64,000 bases of DNA from Halolamina litorea (GTDB lineage Archaea; Halobacteriota; Halobacteria; Halobacteriales; Haloferacaceae), in assembly GCF_026616205.1 (NCBI RefSeq), contig NZ_JANHGR010000001.1:558001-622000 (forward strand), read 5' to 3'. Each line of letters opens with the position of its first letter. Position 1 is the first letter of the stretch. A program made the translations under genes and the position numbers. Of this stretch, positions 54,764 through 64,000 are shown piece after piece. The notes beneath the pieces are model-generated. The model worked only from the letters and a program-made list of their open reading frames with translations, was not told the DNA's origin and made no database searches.

Positions 54764-54812
54764 CGCCGGATCACCCTCACGAATCGTTCCTCGCCATCGA
54801 AATTTTCGCCGG

Positions 54813-54840
54813 TTATATGACTCCCGACTAGTAACGACTA
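54813..54840 (+). promoter_or_regulatory. thiB promoter with direct-repeat operator candidate
   Basis: TTATAT (54813-54818) is a good TATA box about 28 nt before ATG 54844. Between it and the start lie two copies of CGACTA at 54825-54830 and 54835-54840, exactly 10 bp apart, so they face the same side of the helix. This suggests a regulator binding across the transcript start. No TPP-riboswitch sequence was found in the 80-bp gap. Confidence 0.45.
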
Positions 54841-54843
54841 ATC

Positions 54844-55989
54844 ATGAAGCGACGCACGTACCTTCGAACCGCTGGCGTCGGGGCTGCGGGGCTACTGGCC
54901 GGCTGCTCGGCGGAACCGACCGGCGACGACACGGCGTCGCCGACCGACGGGAGCACCGACACGCCGGCGGGGACGACTACCGGCACCCCCGAGGGGACGC
55001 CGACGCTCCGCGTGGGTACCTACACCTCGTTCATCGACGCCCCGAGCACGAGCCCCGGCGCGTGGGTCAAAGAGCAGTTCGAGGCCGAACACGACGCCAC
55101 GATCGAGTGGTTCGCCCCCGAGGGCGGCATCGACTACTTCCTCCAGCGACGCAACCAGGGGGTCACTGTCGACACCGACCTCTACGCCGGCCTCACGCCG
55201 GAGAACATGGTCCGCGCCGACGACAACCTCCAGGACGGCGACTCGCTGTTCGACGCCGTCGACACGGGGAACATCAGCAACGCCGACCACATCATCGAGG
55301 AGTACCAGTTCGACCCGCAGGGTCGGGCGCTCCCGATGGGTGCAGCCTACATCAGCCTCGTCTACAACCAGAACATGCTCGACGAGCGCGGCGTCGGCGC
55401 CCCCGAGACGTTCGAGGACCTCACGACCGACGACTACAGCGACGCGCTCCTGATCCCCAACCCCCAGAACAGCGAGACGGGGCTGGAGTTCATGTTCTGG
55501 ACGATCAACGAGTACGGCGAGGACGGCTACCTCGACTACTGGCAGCGCCTGCTCGACAACGGCGCCCGCATCCTCGAGGGCTGGGGGGCCGCCTACGGCG
55601 CCTACAGCGAGGGGGAGGCGCCGATGGTCGTCTCCTACTCCACCGACCAGGTGTTCGCCGACATGTCCGACGCCGACATGGCCGAACACCAGATCGGCTT
55701 CCTGAACGGCGAAGGGTACGCCTACCTCGAAGCGATGGCTCGCTTCAGCGACACCGACAAGCCGGACCTAGCCGAGTCGTTCATGTCGTTCATGCTCCGG
55801 CCCGAGATCCAGGCCGAAGTCGCCCAGCGAAACGTCGCGCTGCCGGCGGTCGACAACGCCGAACTCCCCCAGAAGTTCGACGACCTGACGCCCGAACCCG
55901 AGACGGTCGTGTCGTTCGACTACGACCGCCTCTCCGGGAACGTCGACGGCTGGCTGGAGGAGTGGTCACGGCAGGTCGCCACCCAGTAG
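54844..55989 (+). CDS. thiB: Thiamine-type ABC transporter substrate-binding lipoprotein
   Basis: A 381-residue solute-binding protein. Tat-type signal MKRRTYLRTAG and lipobox LAGC place the lipidated Cys at residue 21, followed by a Thr/Asp/Pro-rich linker. The body matches ThiB/iron-type class II binding proteins (LRVGTYTSFIDAPSTSPGAWVKEQFE; DNLQDGDSLFDAVDTGNI). Thiamine is the best guess from homology and from the permease and ATPase that follow without gaps. It could instead bind another small cation or cofactor. Confidence 0.85.
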   Translation: MKRRTYLRTAGVGAAGLLAGCSAEPTGDDTASPTDGSTDTPAGTTTGTPEGTPTLRVGTYTSFIDAPSTSPGAWVKEQFEAEHDATIEWFAPEGGIDYFLQRRNQGVTVDTDLYAGLTPENMVRADDNLQDGDSLFDAVDTGNISNADHIIEEYQFDPQGRALPMGAAYISLVYNQNMLDERGVGAPETFEDLTTDDYSDALLIPNPQNSETGLEFMFWTINEYGEDGYLDYWQRLLDNGARILEGWGAAYGAYSEGEAPMVVSYSTDQVFADMSDADMAEHQIGFLNGEGYAYLEAMARFSDTDKPDLAESFMSFMLRPEIQAEVAQRNVALPAVDNAELPQKFDDLTPEPETVVSFDYDRLSGNVDGWLEEWSRQVATQ

Positions 55990-55990
55990 C

Positions 55991-57766
55991 GTGGCGGCGA
56001 TCCGCCACCGACTCGAAGCGGTCACGTTCCCGCTGGCCGCCGTCTCGACGCTCGTCCTGCTGACGCTGCTGTTCTACTACCCCGTGGGTCGGGTACTCTC
56101 GGAGGCGATCTGGCGCGAGGGGCGACTCACCGCCGAGCCCCTACTCGTGGTGCTTCGGGACCCCTTCTTCTTCGGCGTCCTCGCACAGGCCGTCGACGAC
56201 CCGTCGGTGCTGTGGACCAGTTTCGAACCCCACCACCTCGGTCCGATCACGTACCCGTTCCCGAACTACCGGCTGGGGCTGTTCGGCTTCACCGCCTACC
56301 AAGCGCTCCTCTCGACGGTCGCGAGCGTCGCGCTGGGGCTCCCGGGGGCGTACGTGCTCGCCCGCTTCGAGTTCCCCGGTCGGAAGACGATCCGTTCGCT
56401 GACCGCGGTGCCGTTCGTGATGCCGTCGATCATGGTCGCCATCGGCTTCATCGCCACGTTCGGCCGCAACGGCGTGCTCAACACCGCCCTCACCGGGCTC
56501 GGGCTCCCGCGGGTCGAACTGCTGTACACGCTGCCGATCATCGTCCTCGCTCACGCCTTCTACGACGCGCCGCTGATCGCCCGGGTGACGGCGACGGCGT
56601 GGGAGAGCGTCGACGCCGGCACCGCCGAGACGGCCCGGAGCCTCGGCGCGTCGCCGCGGCGGGCGTTCGTGGACGTGGTGTTCCCCCAACTGCTGCCGGC
56701 GATCCTCACCGGCGCGCTGTTGACGTTCATCTTCTCGTTCATGTCGTTCGCCATCGTGCTCGCGCTGGGGGGTCTCCAGTTGGCGACCGTCGAGGTCTGG
56801 GTGTACCACCGCGTCGGCCAACTCGACTACGCCGGCGCCTCGGCGCTGGTGACCCTGGAGATGGTGTTCTCGCTCGTCCTGACGTACGCGTACCTCCAGT
56901 ACGAGGCACGCCAGCGCGCCGAGAGCGCCGCCCGGCCGGCGCCGCGAAAGCCGCTGTTCGGTCGGCTCAACCTCGACCGAGTGGCCGTCTGGGGCTACGT
57001 CGCCGTCGCGCTGGTGGTGTTCGTCACGCCGATGGCGAGCATGCTGCTTTCGAGCGTCACCGGCCCGAACGGGCTCACGCTCGCGCACTACCAGTTCCTC
57101 GTCGACCGACAGCTGACCGCCGAAGCGTTCCAGATCAAACCGCTGACGGCCATCACCAACTCCCTCATCTACGGCGTCGGCAGCCTCGCCATCGCCGTCC
57201 CGATGGGGGTGTTGCTGGCGGTCGTCTCCACCCGGGACGTTCCCGGGAGCAAACTGATCGACACGCTCTCGATGGCGCCCTTCGCCGTCTCCGGGGTCGT
57301 CGTCGGCCTCGGTCTGCTGCAGGGACTCGTGTTCGGCACCGAGGCGTTCGGCTACCGTTTCACCGTCACCGGCGCCGTCGCCGTCGTCGCCGCCCACGCC
57401 GTCGGCGCGTACCCCTTCGTTACGCGCAACGTCGCGCCGCTGCTGGCGACCATCGACCGCTCGGTCGTCGAGTCGGCGCGCACCCTCGGCGCCTCGCGGC
57501 TCCGGGTACTGCTCGACATCGAACTCCCGCAGGTGTTCGCCGGCGTCGTCGCCGGCGCAGCGTTCGCCTTCGCCATCAGCATCGGGGAGTTCGATTCGAC
57601 GGTGATTTTGGCCAGTGGGAGTTCGGCGTACACCATGCCGGTCGCCATCGAACGCTTCATCGGCCGACGCCTCGGTCCCGCGACGGCGATGGGCTGTGTC
57701 CTGCTCGTCGTCACCGCCGCCAGCTTCCTCGTCATCGACCGCCTCGGCGAAGGGAGGGGGATGTAG
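55991..57766 (+). CDS. thiP: ABC transporter permease (ThiP-like, fused double permease)
   Basis: A 591-residue permease formed by two fused BPD-type transmembrane domains, as in ThiP and FbpB. Each half has the EAA loop contacting the ATPase: ETARSLGASPRRAFVDVVFPQLLPAI and ESARTLGASRLRVLLDIELPQVF. About 12 helices are predicted. Starts with GTG 55991, 1 nt after the thiB stop, and its stop adjoins the thiQ ATG, so one operon. Confidence 0.88.
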   Translation: MAAIRHRLEAVTFPLAAVSTLVLLTLLFYYPVGRVLSEAIWREGRLTAEPLLVVLRDPFFFGVLAQAVDDPSVLWTSFEPHHLGPITYPFPNYRLGLFGFTAYQALLSTVASVALGLPGAYVLARFEFPGRKTIRSLTAVPFVMPSIMVAIGFIATFGRNGVLNTALTGLGLPRVELLYTLPIIVLAHAFYDAPLIARVTATAWESVDAGTAETARSLGASPRRAFVDVVFPQLLPAILTGALLTFIFSFMSFAIVLALGGLQLATVEVWVYHRVGQLDYAGASALVTLEMVFSLVLTYAYLQYEARQRAESAARPAPRKPLFGRLNLDRVAVWGYVAVALVVFVTPMASMLLSSVTGPNGLTLAHYQFLVDRQLTAEAFQIKPLTAITNSLIYGVGSLAIAVPMGVLLAVVSTRDVPGSKLIDTLSMAPFAVSGVVVGLGLLQGLVFGTEAFGYRFTVTGAVAVVAAHAVGAYPFVTRNVAPLLATIDRSVVESARTLGASRLRVLLDIELPQVFAGVVAGAAFAFAISIGEFDSTVILASGSSAYTMPVAIERFIGRRLGPATAMGCVLLVVTAASFLVIDRLGEGRGM

Positions 57767-58804
57767 ATGGCCCGCATCGAACTCGACGGCGTCCGCAAGA
57801 CCTTCGACGACGCCGTCGCGCTCTCGGAGGTCTCCCTCACCGTCGAGGAGGGGGAGTTCTTCACGCTCGTCGGCCCCTCGGGCTGTGGGAAGACGACGAC
57901 GCTCAGAACGATCGCCGGGCTGTCGTCGCCGACCGAGGGCACGGTCCGCTTCGACGGCGAGGACGTGAGTGACACGCCCGTCGAGGACCGCAACGTCGGC
58001 GTCGTGTTCCAGAGCTACGCGCTCTTTCCCCACATGACCGTCGCGGAGAACGTCCGCTACGGCCTGCGTTTCACCGACCCACCTCGGGGGCTGACCGTCG
58101 ACGAGCGCGTCGAGGAACTGCTCGAACTGGTCGACCTCCCGGGAATGGGCGACCGTGAGCCCGACGAACTCTCCGGCGGCCAGCAACAACGGGTCGCACT
58201 GGCCCGCGCGCTCGCGCCCGCCCCGGACGTGCTCCTGCTCGACGAGCCGATGAGCGCACTCGACGCGCGGCTACGCGAGCAGCTACGCCGTGCCATCAAG
58301 CGTATCCAGCAGGAACTCGACGTGACGACCGTCTACGTCACCCACGATCAGGAGGAGGCGCTGGCCGTCTCCGATCGGCTCGCGGTGATGCACGGCGGCG
58401 GTGTCGAGCAGGTCGGCACCCCCGTCGAGGTGTACGAACGCCCCGAGACCGAGTTCGTCGCCTCGTTCGTCGGCGAGAACAACGTCTTCTCGGGGCCCGT
58501 CACCGACCGCGAGGGCGACGAACTGGCCGTCGAGGTGGAGGGGGAGACGTTCCACGTCGACGCCGGCGACGCCGACGTGGCCGTCGGCGACAGCGTGACG
58601 TTCTGCGTGCGCCCCGTGGCACTCGACACCGACGCCGGCCACAACCGATTCCCGGTCGCGCTCGGAACCACGGAGTACCTCGGCGGCACCACGCGCCTCT
58701 ACGGCGAGTGGGCGGGCCGCGAGATGGTGCTCCGGCTGCCCGAGCCGCCCGACACCGACGCCATCACGGTCGGGTTCGACCCGGCCGACGCGATCGTACT
58801 GTAA
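57767..58804 (+). CDS. thiQ: ABC transporter ATP-binding protein (ThiQ-like, with TOBE-type tail)
   Basis: A 345-residue importer ATPase. Walker A is VGPSGCGKTTTLRTIAG (about residues 35-51), then the Q-loop VVFQSYALFPHMTVAENV, signature LSGGQQQRVALARAL, Walker B VLLLDEPMSALD, and the switch His in VTHDQEEALA. A C-terminal TOBE-like domain of about 110 residues follows, making it longer than bacterial ThiQ and closer to PotA/MalK architecture. Substrate assignment to thiamine rests on the adjacent thiB. Confidence 0.9.
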   Translation: MARIELDGVRKTFDDAVALSEVSLTVEEGEFFTLVGPSGCGKTTTLRTIAGLSSPTEGTVRFDGEDVSDTPVEDRNVGVVFQSYALFPHMTVAENVRYGLRFTDPPRGLTVDERVEELLELVDLPGMGDREPDELSGGQQQRVALARALAPAPDVLLLDEPMSALDARLREQLRRAIKRIQQELDVTTVYVTHDQEEALAVSDRLAVMHGGGVEQVGTPVEVYERPETEFVASFVGENNVFSGPVTDREGDELAVEVEGETFHVDAGDADVAVGDSVTFCVRPVALDTDAGHNRFPVALGTTEYLGGTTRLYGEWAGREMVLRLPEPPDTDAITVGFDPADAIVL

Positions 58805-58810
58805 GCGGGG

Positions 58811-59008
58811 TCAGCGCCCGTATCGCACGTACGAAATCAGCAAGAACGCACCGACAGCGCCCAGAACGAACCCCACTACGCCGGCGACGCCGGAAACGGA
58901 CCGGCCGAGGAGGGCGCCGACGACCAACCCGGAGAACAGCGACCCGAACACGTACAGCGCGCCGGTCTGCCACTCCCCGATCAACTCGACCGCCGAGTTC
59001 TCGCTCAT
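58811..59008 (-). CDS. Small two-helix membrane protein
   Basis: A 65-residue protein: ALYVFGSLFSGLVVGALLG and VAGVVGFVLGAVGAFLLISYV are its two hydrophobic helices, with a short RSVSG turn between. It resembles the small hypothetical membrane proteins common in haloarchaea. It is convergent with thiQ, 6 bp from its end. Unknown function. Confidence 0.65.
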   Translation of the reverse strand: MSENSAVELIGEWQTGALYVFGSLFSGLVVGALLGRSVSGVAGVVGFVLGAVGAFLLISYVRYGR

Positions 59009-59095
59009 ACGCCACGACCGCCCGCGGATGGCATAGTGTTTCCCCCGTTGGGAAAGCCGGTACGCTGAAGGGCCGAATCCTGTAACCTACGGGTG

Positions 59096-59854
59096 ATGAT
59101 CACGCTCGCTTCCGACTTCGGCACACCCTACCCAGCAACGATGAAGGGCGTCATCCTCCGGCAGTGCGACGCCCGACTGGTCGACATCGCCCACGACTTC
59201 CCCCGGCAGGACGTGCGCGCCGCCGCGTTCTGGCTCCGGGAGGTCCTCCCCGAATTCCCGCCGGCCACTCACCTCGTTGTCGTCGACCCCGGCGTCGGCA
59301 CCGACCGCGCCGCGGTCGTCGTCGAGGCAGGCGACCACCGCATCGTCGCCCCCGACAACGGCGTCGCGCTCCCGGCGGCCCGCCGCATCGTCGACGACGA
59401 CGAGGAGATCGAGGTCTACGAGGTCGCCTACGACGACGACGAGACCGCGAGCAACACGTTCCACGGCCGGGACGTGTTCGCGCCCGCCGCTGCGCGGGTC
59501 CACGAGGTCGACGAGGTGGCCCACGCCGACGACGTGACGCCGGTCGACGACTGGGTCGACCTGACGTTCCCCGAGCCGATCCGCGACGAGGACGCCGCGA
59601 CCGGCGAAGTGCTGGTCGTCGACGACTTCGGGAACACCATCACCAACATCCCCGGCCACGTCCTTGACGGCCACACATCCGTTCGGGTCAACGACGAGTT
59701 CGCGCCCGTCGAGGACGCCTACGCGGCCCGCGACCCCGGCGAGCGCCTCGTGACCGTGGGAAGCCACGGCTACGTCGAGTTCGCGGTCAATCAGGGCCGC
59801 GGCGACGAGGCGTTCGACCTGACCGTCGGGGACGCCGTCGACCTGGACTGGTAG
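59096..59854 (+). CDS. SAM hydrolase (SAM hydroxide adenosyltransferase, DUF62)
   Basis: A 252-residue DUF62 protein that hydrolyses S-adenosylmethionine to adenosine and methionine. Seen: MITLASDFGTPYPATMKGVI, ARLVDIAHDFPRQD, VVVDPGVGTDRAAV, APDNGVALPAAR, FHGRDVFAPAAARV and DDFGNTITNIPG, which match the fluorinase/chlorinase-like family without the halide-binding changes. Start ATG 59096; GTG 59093 is one codon earlier. Confidence 0.92.
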   Translation: MITLASDFGTPYPATMKGVILRQCDARLVDIAHDFPRQDVRAAAFWLREVLPEFPPATHLVVVDPGVGTDRAAVVVEAGDHRIVAPDNGVALPAARRIVDDDEEIEVYEVAYDDDETASNTFHGRDVFAPAAARVHEVDEVAHADDVTPVDDWVDLTFPEPIRDEDAATGEVLVVDDFGNTITNIPGHVLDGHTSVRVNDEFAPVEDAYAARDPGERLVTVGSHGYVEFAVNQGRGDEAFDLTVGDAVDLDW

Positions 59855-59914
59855 AACCCCACAGGCTCTCCGCGACCGGGTCGTTTTCAGCCTGCGGCCC
59901 CAAGTACGTGGGAC

Positions 59915-61840
59915 GTGCCACCAGACGACGATGACGAGTTCGCGGAGCTCCGCGCCGAGGAGGGAAACGCCATCCTCAGGCTCTTTCGGGAGTACGGTCG
60001 GGAGCGCTTCCCCACCTTCGCCGGCGGCGCCGTTGCTGCCGTCGTACAGATGCTCATGGAGTTGGTTCCCTCGCTGCTGCTCGCGGTCGCCATCGACTCC
60101 CTGTTCTTCGACACGACGGCGTTCTCGTTGTTCCTCGTGCCCGAGTCGTGGATCCCCGCCGAGCCGGGCCCGCAGTTCCTGCTCGCCGGGACGCTGATCG
60201 CCGCCGCCTACGCCGTCGGCGCGGGCTCCAGTTGGGTGAACAACTACCTCTGGAACAGCTTCTCCCAGCACTTCCAGCACTCCGTGCGCGTCGATACCTA
60301 CGACGCGCTGCAGCGACAGGGCGTGGAGTTCTTCGACAACCGCCAGACCGGCGAGGTGATGAGCATCCTGAACAACGACGTGAACCAGTTGGAGGGGTTC
60401 CTGACGACGAACCTCAAGAGCTTCATCACCATCCTCGTCCGGGTCGGTGGGATGGGCGTCGTGATGCTGATCATCAACTGGCGGCTGGCGCTCATCCCCG
60501 TCGCTGCCATCCCGATACTGGGCTACCTGAGCTACTGGTTCGTCGAGGCGATCCACCCGAAGTACCAGGAGGTCCGGTCGGCGGTCGGGAAGCTCAACAG
60601 CCGGCTGGAGAACAACATCGGCGGCATCGAGACGCTGAAGTCCTTCACCACCGAGCGCTTCGAGACCGGCCGCGTGCGTGACTCCTCGCGGGACTACCTC
60701 GACTCCCAGTGGGACGCCATCACCACCCGGATCAAGTTCTTCCCCAGCCTGCAGGTGACGACCGCGGCGGCCTACGTCGTCGTCTTCTTCGTCGGCGGCT
60801 GGTGGGTGGTGACTGGCTCGCCGCCCCACCCGTTCTTCTCCGGCGGCGACCCGAACGCCGCCCTGAGTGCCGGGACGCTCGTGCTGTTCTTGAACTACTC
60901 ACGGCGGTTCGTCTACCCGATGCGCCAGATGGGCCAGATCATCAACGGCTACCAGTACGCCGAGGCCGCCGGCGAGCGCATCGTCGGCCTGCTCGACAGC
61001 GAGAGCCGTGTGAGCGCCGACGCCGACGGCATCGAACTCGACGAGGTCGACGGCGACGTGGTCTTCGACGACGTGGACTTCGCCTACCGCGACGAGGCGG
61101 GCGAGGCCGAGGAGACGGTGCTGCGCGGGATCAGCTTCGAGGCCGACGCCGGCGACTACGTCGGCCTCGTCGGCCCCACCGGCGCCGGGAAGTCGACGAC
61201 GATGAAGCTCCTCCTGCGCTTCTACGACCCCGATTCGGGGACGATCTCCCTCGACGGCCACGACGTGGCCGACGTGGACCTGCGGAGCCTCCGCGAGCAC
61301 GTCGGCTACGTGAGTCAGGAGCCGTACCTGTTCTACGGCACCGTCGCCGAGAACATCGCCTACGGCGTCCCCGACTACGACGAGGACGAACTGCGCGAGG
61401 CCGCTGAAACCGCCGGTGCCCACGAGTTCGTCGCCGACCTGGAGGACGGCTACGACACGATGGTCGGCGAGCGCGGAGTCAAGCTCTCTGGCGGCCAGCG
61501 CCAGCGGATCGCGCTCGCCCGCACCGTGCTGCGGGACCCGGACGTGCTCGTCCTCGACGAGGCGACGAGCCACGTCGACAACGAGACGGAGGCGGTAATC
61601 CAGAACAGCCTCGACGCCCTGACCGAGGACCGCACCGTCTTCGCGATCGCCCACCGGCTCTCGACGGTCCGGAGCGCCGACCACATCCTCGTGATGGACG
61701 ACGGCGAGATCGTCGAGCGCGGGAGCCACGAGTCGCTGATCGACGAGGAGGGCCTCTATGCGAACCTCTGGCGCGTACAGGTCGGGGAGATGGAGGCGCT
61801 CCCCCGCGACTTCGTCCAGCGGAGCCTCGAAGCGGAGTAG
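59915..61840 (+). CDS. ABC transporter with fused transmembrane and ATPase domains
   Basis: A 641-residue type IV exporter-type half transporter. Six predicted helices occupy residues about 20-345. The nucleotide-binding domain has Walker A VGPTGAGKSTTMKLLLRF, Q-loop YVSQEPYLFYGTVAENIAYG, signature LSGGQRQRIALART, Walker B VLVLDEATSHVD, and AIAHRLSTVRSADHI. Probably works as a homodimer exporting a lipid or drug-like molecule. GTG 59915 starts VPPDDDDEF. Confidence 0.93.
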   Translation: MPPDDDDEFAELRAEEGNAILRLFREYGRERFPTFAGGAVAAVVQMLMELVPSLLLAVAIDSLFFDTTAFSLFLVPESWIPAEPGPQFLLAGTLIAAAYAVGAGSSWVNNYLWNSFSQHFQHSVRVDTYDALQRQGVEFFDNRQTGEVMSILNNDVNQLEGFLTTNLKSFITILVRVGGMGVVMLIINWRLALIPVAAIPILGYLSYWFVEAIHPKYQEVRSAVGKLNSRLENNIGGIETLKSFTTERFETGRVRDSSRDYLDSQWDAITTRIKFFPSLQVTTAAAYVVVFFVGGWWVVTGSPPHPFFSGGDPNAALSAGTLVLFLNYSRRFVYPMRQMGQIINGYQYAEAAGERIVGLLDSESRVSADADGIELDEVDGDVVFDDVDFAYRDEAGEAEETVLRGISFEADAGDYVGLVGPTGAGKSTTMKLLLRFYDPDSGTISLDGHDVADVDLRSLREHVGYVSQEPYLFYGTVAENIAYGVPDYDEDELREAAETAGAHEFVADLEDGYDTMVGERGVKLSGGQRQRIALARTVLRDPDVLVLDEATSHVDNETEAVIQNSLDALTEDRTVFAIAHRLSTVRSADHILVMDDGEIVERGSHESLIDEEGLYANLWRVQVGEMEALPRDFVQRSLEAE

Positions 61841-61885
61841 TCAACCCGCCGGAACGTTTTCGTTGATTGCCAACAATTGGCACGC

Positions 61886-62173
61886 ATGGACACCTACATG
61901 GCGCTGGTCGACGTGACCGACGAGACGGTCCAGAACGTACAGGACCTGGCGACCATCTGGGGCGACCTCACGGGCGACATCGAGGCGCTGGGCGGCGAAC
62001 TCACGGACGCCTACGCCGTCCTCGGGGAGCACGACTTCCTGATCGTGTTCGAGGCCGACGGCCGCGACGCCGCCTTCCAGACCTCCGTCTCCATCGAGCG
62101 CTACGGGCTGGACACCCAGACGATGGAACTGATCCCCGTCGACGAACTCGGCGGGCTGGTCGCGGACATCTAG
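61886..62173 (+). CDS. GYD-domain protein
   Basis: A 95-residue GYD-family protein with a ferredoxin-like fold: MDTYMALVDVTDETVQNVQDL at the start, DAYAVLGEHDFLIVFEADGRDAAF and SIERYGLDTQTMELIP in the second half. The role of the family is unknown. ATG 61886; a TTG 9 nt upstream is possible. It sits between the ABC exporter and an M20 amidohydrolase. Confidence 0.85.
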   Translation: MDTYMALVDVTDETVQNVQDLATIWGDLTGDIEALGGELTDAYAVLGEHDFLIVFEADGRDAAFQTSVSIERYGLDTQTMELIPVDELGGLVADI

Positions 62174-62261
62174 CTTTCGGTCACGTCTCGGGTGGACGGC
62201 TGACAATCGCCGCCGCTCGGACCTAGCAACCCTTTTCGAGCCGCGGTAACACGGGACAGTC

Positions 62262-63662
62262 GTGACCAAACAGCAGCTGTTCGACGACATCGAGGCCGAC
62301 GAGGACTGGCTGACCGGCCTCTCGACGGATATCTGGGAGAACCCCGAAGTCGCCCTGCAGGAACACGACGCCGCCGAGGCGCTGGGCGACGCGCTCCGGG
62401 AGGAAGGGTTCAGCGTCGAGTTCGGCGTCGCCGGTATCGACACCGCGTTCGTCGCCCGTTACGGCGATGAGGGGCCGGTGGTCGGGACGATGGGGGAGTT
62501 CGACGCGCTCCCGGGAATGAGCCAAGCCGCGACCGCCGAACCCGAACCGATCGAGGAGGGCGGGCCGGGGCACGGCTGCGGCCACAACCTCTTCGGCGTC
62601 GGCAGCCTCGCCGGCGCCATCGCGGTCAAGCGCGCGATCGAGCGCGGCGACGTTGAGGGCTCGGTCGTCTACCTCGGCACGCCCGCCGAGGAGGTCGGCG
62701 CCGGCAAGGTGTACATGATTCAGGACGGCGCGTTCGACGGCCTCGACGCCGTCGTCTCGTGGCACCCCGGCTGGACTAACGCGCCGAACAAGGGCTCCTG
62801 CCTCGCGGTGGACACTTTCTCAGTCCGGTTCGAGGGTGAGAGCGCCCACGCCGCGGCGGCGCCCGAAGCCGGCCGGTCGGCGCTCGACGGCGTCCAACTG
62901 CTCGGCAACGGGATCGAGTTCATGCGCGAGCACGTCGCCGACCCGGTCCGGATCCACTACGTCGTCACCGACGGCGGGCAGGCCGCCAACGTCGTCCCCG
63001 CCGAGGCGTCGATGGAGGTCATGGTCCGGGCGCCCGACCGCGCGGCCGTCGAGGCCGTCTCCGATCGTGTGCGCGACGCCGCCGAGGGCGCGGCGCTGAT
63101 GTCCGGCACCGAGGTCGACGTGACCAAGACTTCCGGGATGTACGGCGTCCTCCCGAACCACACGCTCGGGGACACCATCCTCGCGAACATGGAGGCCGCC
63201 GACTTCCCGCTCTCCGAGGAGCAGGAGGCCTTCGCCGCCGACCTGAAGGAGACCCTCGGGAGCCCATCCTACGCCGACGTGCCCGCTGACCGCCGTGACG
63301 AGGCCGCCGAGGCGGCGATGTTCACCGAACCACTCGACGCGCCCGACGAGGGAACGACCGGCTCTTACTCGACGGACTCGGGCGACGTGTCGTGGACCGT
63401 CCCGCTGGGGCGCTTCCGCGCGGCGACGTGGCCGGCGGGCACGCCAGCCCACTCGTGGCAGGCCGTTGCCGCCGGGAAGGACCTCGGCACCGCGGGGATG
63501 CTCTTCGCCGGGAAAGTGGTTGCTGGGTCGCTCTACGACCTGCTCACCGAGAACGAACTGCTCGAAGAAGCGACCGCGGAGTTCGAGGAACGGAAGGGCG
63601 ACCGCGAGTACGAGTCGCCGCTGCCCGCCGACGCCGACCCCTACGAACTCACCGACCGCTGA
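62262..63662 (+). CDS. M20-family amidohydrolase (AbgB-like)
   Basis: A 466-residue metallopeptidase-type hydrolase similar to p-aminobenzoyl-glutamate hydrolase subunit B. Metal motifs are visible: [42 protein letters not shown] and VSWHPGWTN, with the dimerisation domain around [19 protein letters not shown]. Starts with GTG 62262. The real amide substrate is uncertain. A TATA-like CCTTTTCG lies about 30 nt upstream. Confidence 0.9.
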   Translation: MTKQQLFDDIEADEDWLTGLSTDIWENPEVALQEHDAAEALGDALREEGFSVEFGVAGIDTAFVARYGDEGPVVGTMGEFDALPGMSQAATAEPEPIEEGGPGHGCGHNLFGVGSLAGAIAVKRAIERGDVEGSVVYLGTPAEEVGAGKVYMIQDGAFDGLDAVVSWHPGWTNAPNKGSCLAVDTFSVRFEGESAHAAAAPEAGRSALDGVQLLGNGIEFMREHVADPVRIHYVVTDGGQAANVVPAEASMEVMVRAPDRAAVEAVSDRVRDAAEGAALMSGTEVDVTKTSGMYGVLPNHTLGDTILANMEAADFPLSEEQEAFAADLKETLGSPSYADVPADRRDEAAEAAMFTEPLDAPDEGTTGSYSTDSGDVSWTVPLGRFRAATWPAGTPAHSWQAVAAGKDLGTAGMLFAGKVVAGSLYDLLTENELLEEATAEFEERKGDREYESPLPADADPYELTDR

Positions 63663-63741
63663 GTACGCGGGCTGCTCCGGCGGCCGCTCTCCCCGCGCCG
63701 GACCCCGTAGTTTAAACCCGAGAGCGGGCAAGATTCCGGTA

Positions 63742-64000
63742 ATGAAGCCGACGGAGCTGTCGGGCCTCCCCGGCGGCGTGGGCGAGCACCTCGAGGGCGA
63801 GGGCGTCGAGGAGCTCTACCCGCCGCAGGCAGAGGCCGTCGAGGCGGGCGTGACCGACGGCGAGAACGTCGTCGCCGCGGTCCCCACCGCCTCCGGGAAG
63901 ACCCTGATCGCCGAACTCGCGATGCTCTCCGCGGTCCAGCGGGGCGGGACCGCCCTCTACATCGTCCCGCTGCGCGCGTTGGCAAGCGAGAAGAAGACCG
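63742..64000 (+). CDS. hel308: Hel308-type DNA helicase (partial)
   Basis: The first 86 codons of a superfamily 2 helicase running off the right edge. It begins [17 protein letters not shown], then [13 protein letters not shown] (Q-like motif), Walker [16 protein letters not shown] and motif Ia [13 protein letters not shown]. These match archaeal Hel308, which unwinds stalled replication forks. The ATG lies about 27 nt after a TTTAAAC string, consistent with a leaderless promoter. Confidence 0.9.
   Translation, partial: MKPTELSGLPGGVGEHLEGEGVEELYPPQAEAVEAGVTDGENVVAAVPTASGKTLIAELAMLSAVQRGGTALYIVPLRALASEKKT

Noticed and set aside
54764-54843. TPP riboswitch before thiB
   Set aside because: No sequence resembling the conserved TPP-aptamer core was found in the 80-bp gap.
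1-64000. CRISPR arrays, complete insertion sequences, phage regions or rRNA
   Set aside because: No regularly spaced repeats, transposase or integrase genes, or rRNA-like sequence were seen by reading; only weak hints of a decayed element at 36890-37080.

Overview
The window is a stretch of chromosome from a haloarchaeon (class Halobacteria). The supporting signs are very high GC, strongly acidic proteins, an RNA polymerase operon with split A and B subunits, a TFB gene, Tat-type lipoproteins (RR plus an LAGC lipobox), and start codons lying about 25-30 bases after TATA-like elements, as expected for leaderless haloarchaeal transcripts. Genus cannot be fixed from the sequence alone. About 60 protein genes and one tRNA are packed on both strands. 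I see no complete insertion sequence, CRISPR array, rRNA or phage region.

Layout. 1-8072 (minus): rpoH-rpoB2-rpoB1-rpoA1-rpoA2-nusA, cut at the left edge. 8337: tRNA-Asp(GTC). 8509-11382: trehalose-6-phosphate synthase and a divergent dihydropteroate-synthase-like gene. 11383-13522: a HerA-like ATPase translationally coupled to a two-helix membrane protein, facing a membrane-anchored protein and a small ORF. 13529-15989: three methyltransferase genes (PIMT-like, winged-helix methyltransferase, canonical PIMT). 16075-21059: DHH phosphoesterase, aldo/keto reductase, small acidic protein, PEP synthase. 21105-24215: ABM monooxygenase, NikR, amidohydrolase, DsbA/FrnE-like protein. 24241-31900: a structured intergenic region, mutS, a lipoprotein gene, a degenerate Nudix gene, mutL. 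31946-36847: coaBC, NRDE protein, thpR, TPR/DUF424 pair and hypotheticals. 36890-38985: structured non-coding DNA, then sufS-sufU. 39095-44247: winged-helix/KaiC-like convergent pair, RecJ-like DHH protein, MFS and amidohydrolase. 44372-45352: TFB with a long structured leader. 45990-53533: hypothetical, EamA exporter, pus10-rnhB, MGMT, secF-secD, NfeD. 53624-58804: SPFH protein and a thiamine-type ABC importer (thiB-thiP-thiQ). 58811-64000: small membrane protein, SAM hydrolase (DUF62), ABC exporter, GYD protein, M20 amidohydrolase, and the start of Hel308.

How the genes work together. Most of the window is core information processing: transcription (RNAP, NusA, TFB), mismatch repair (MutS/MutL), RNase HII, Pus10, Hel308, RecJ-like and MGMT. 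It is mixed with cofactor supply (CoaBC, SufSU, thiamine import) and membrane quality control (SecDF, NfeD/SPFH).

The most unusual signals are these. The zinc-ribbon cysteines are lost in register in both RpoB1 and TFB, while those of RpoA1 are kept. The TFB transcript appears to have a long leader with three hairpins. A palindrome-rich candidate small RNA with its own promoter-like element lies before mutS. Several enzyme paralogues have lost specific active-site residues (Nudix, PIMT-like, MGMT arginine finger).
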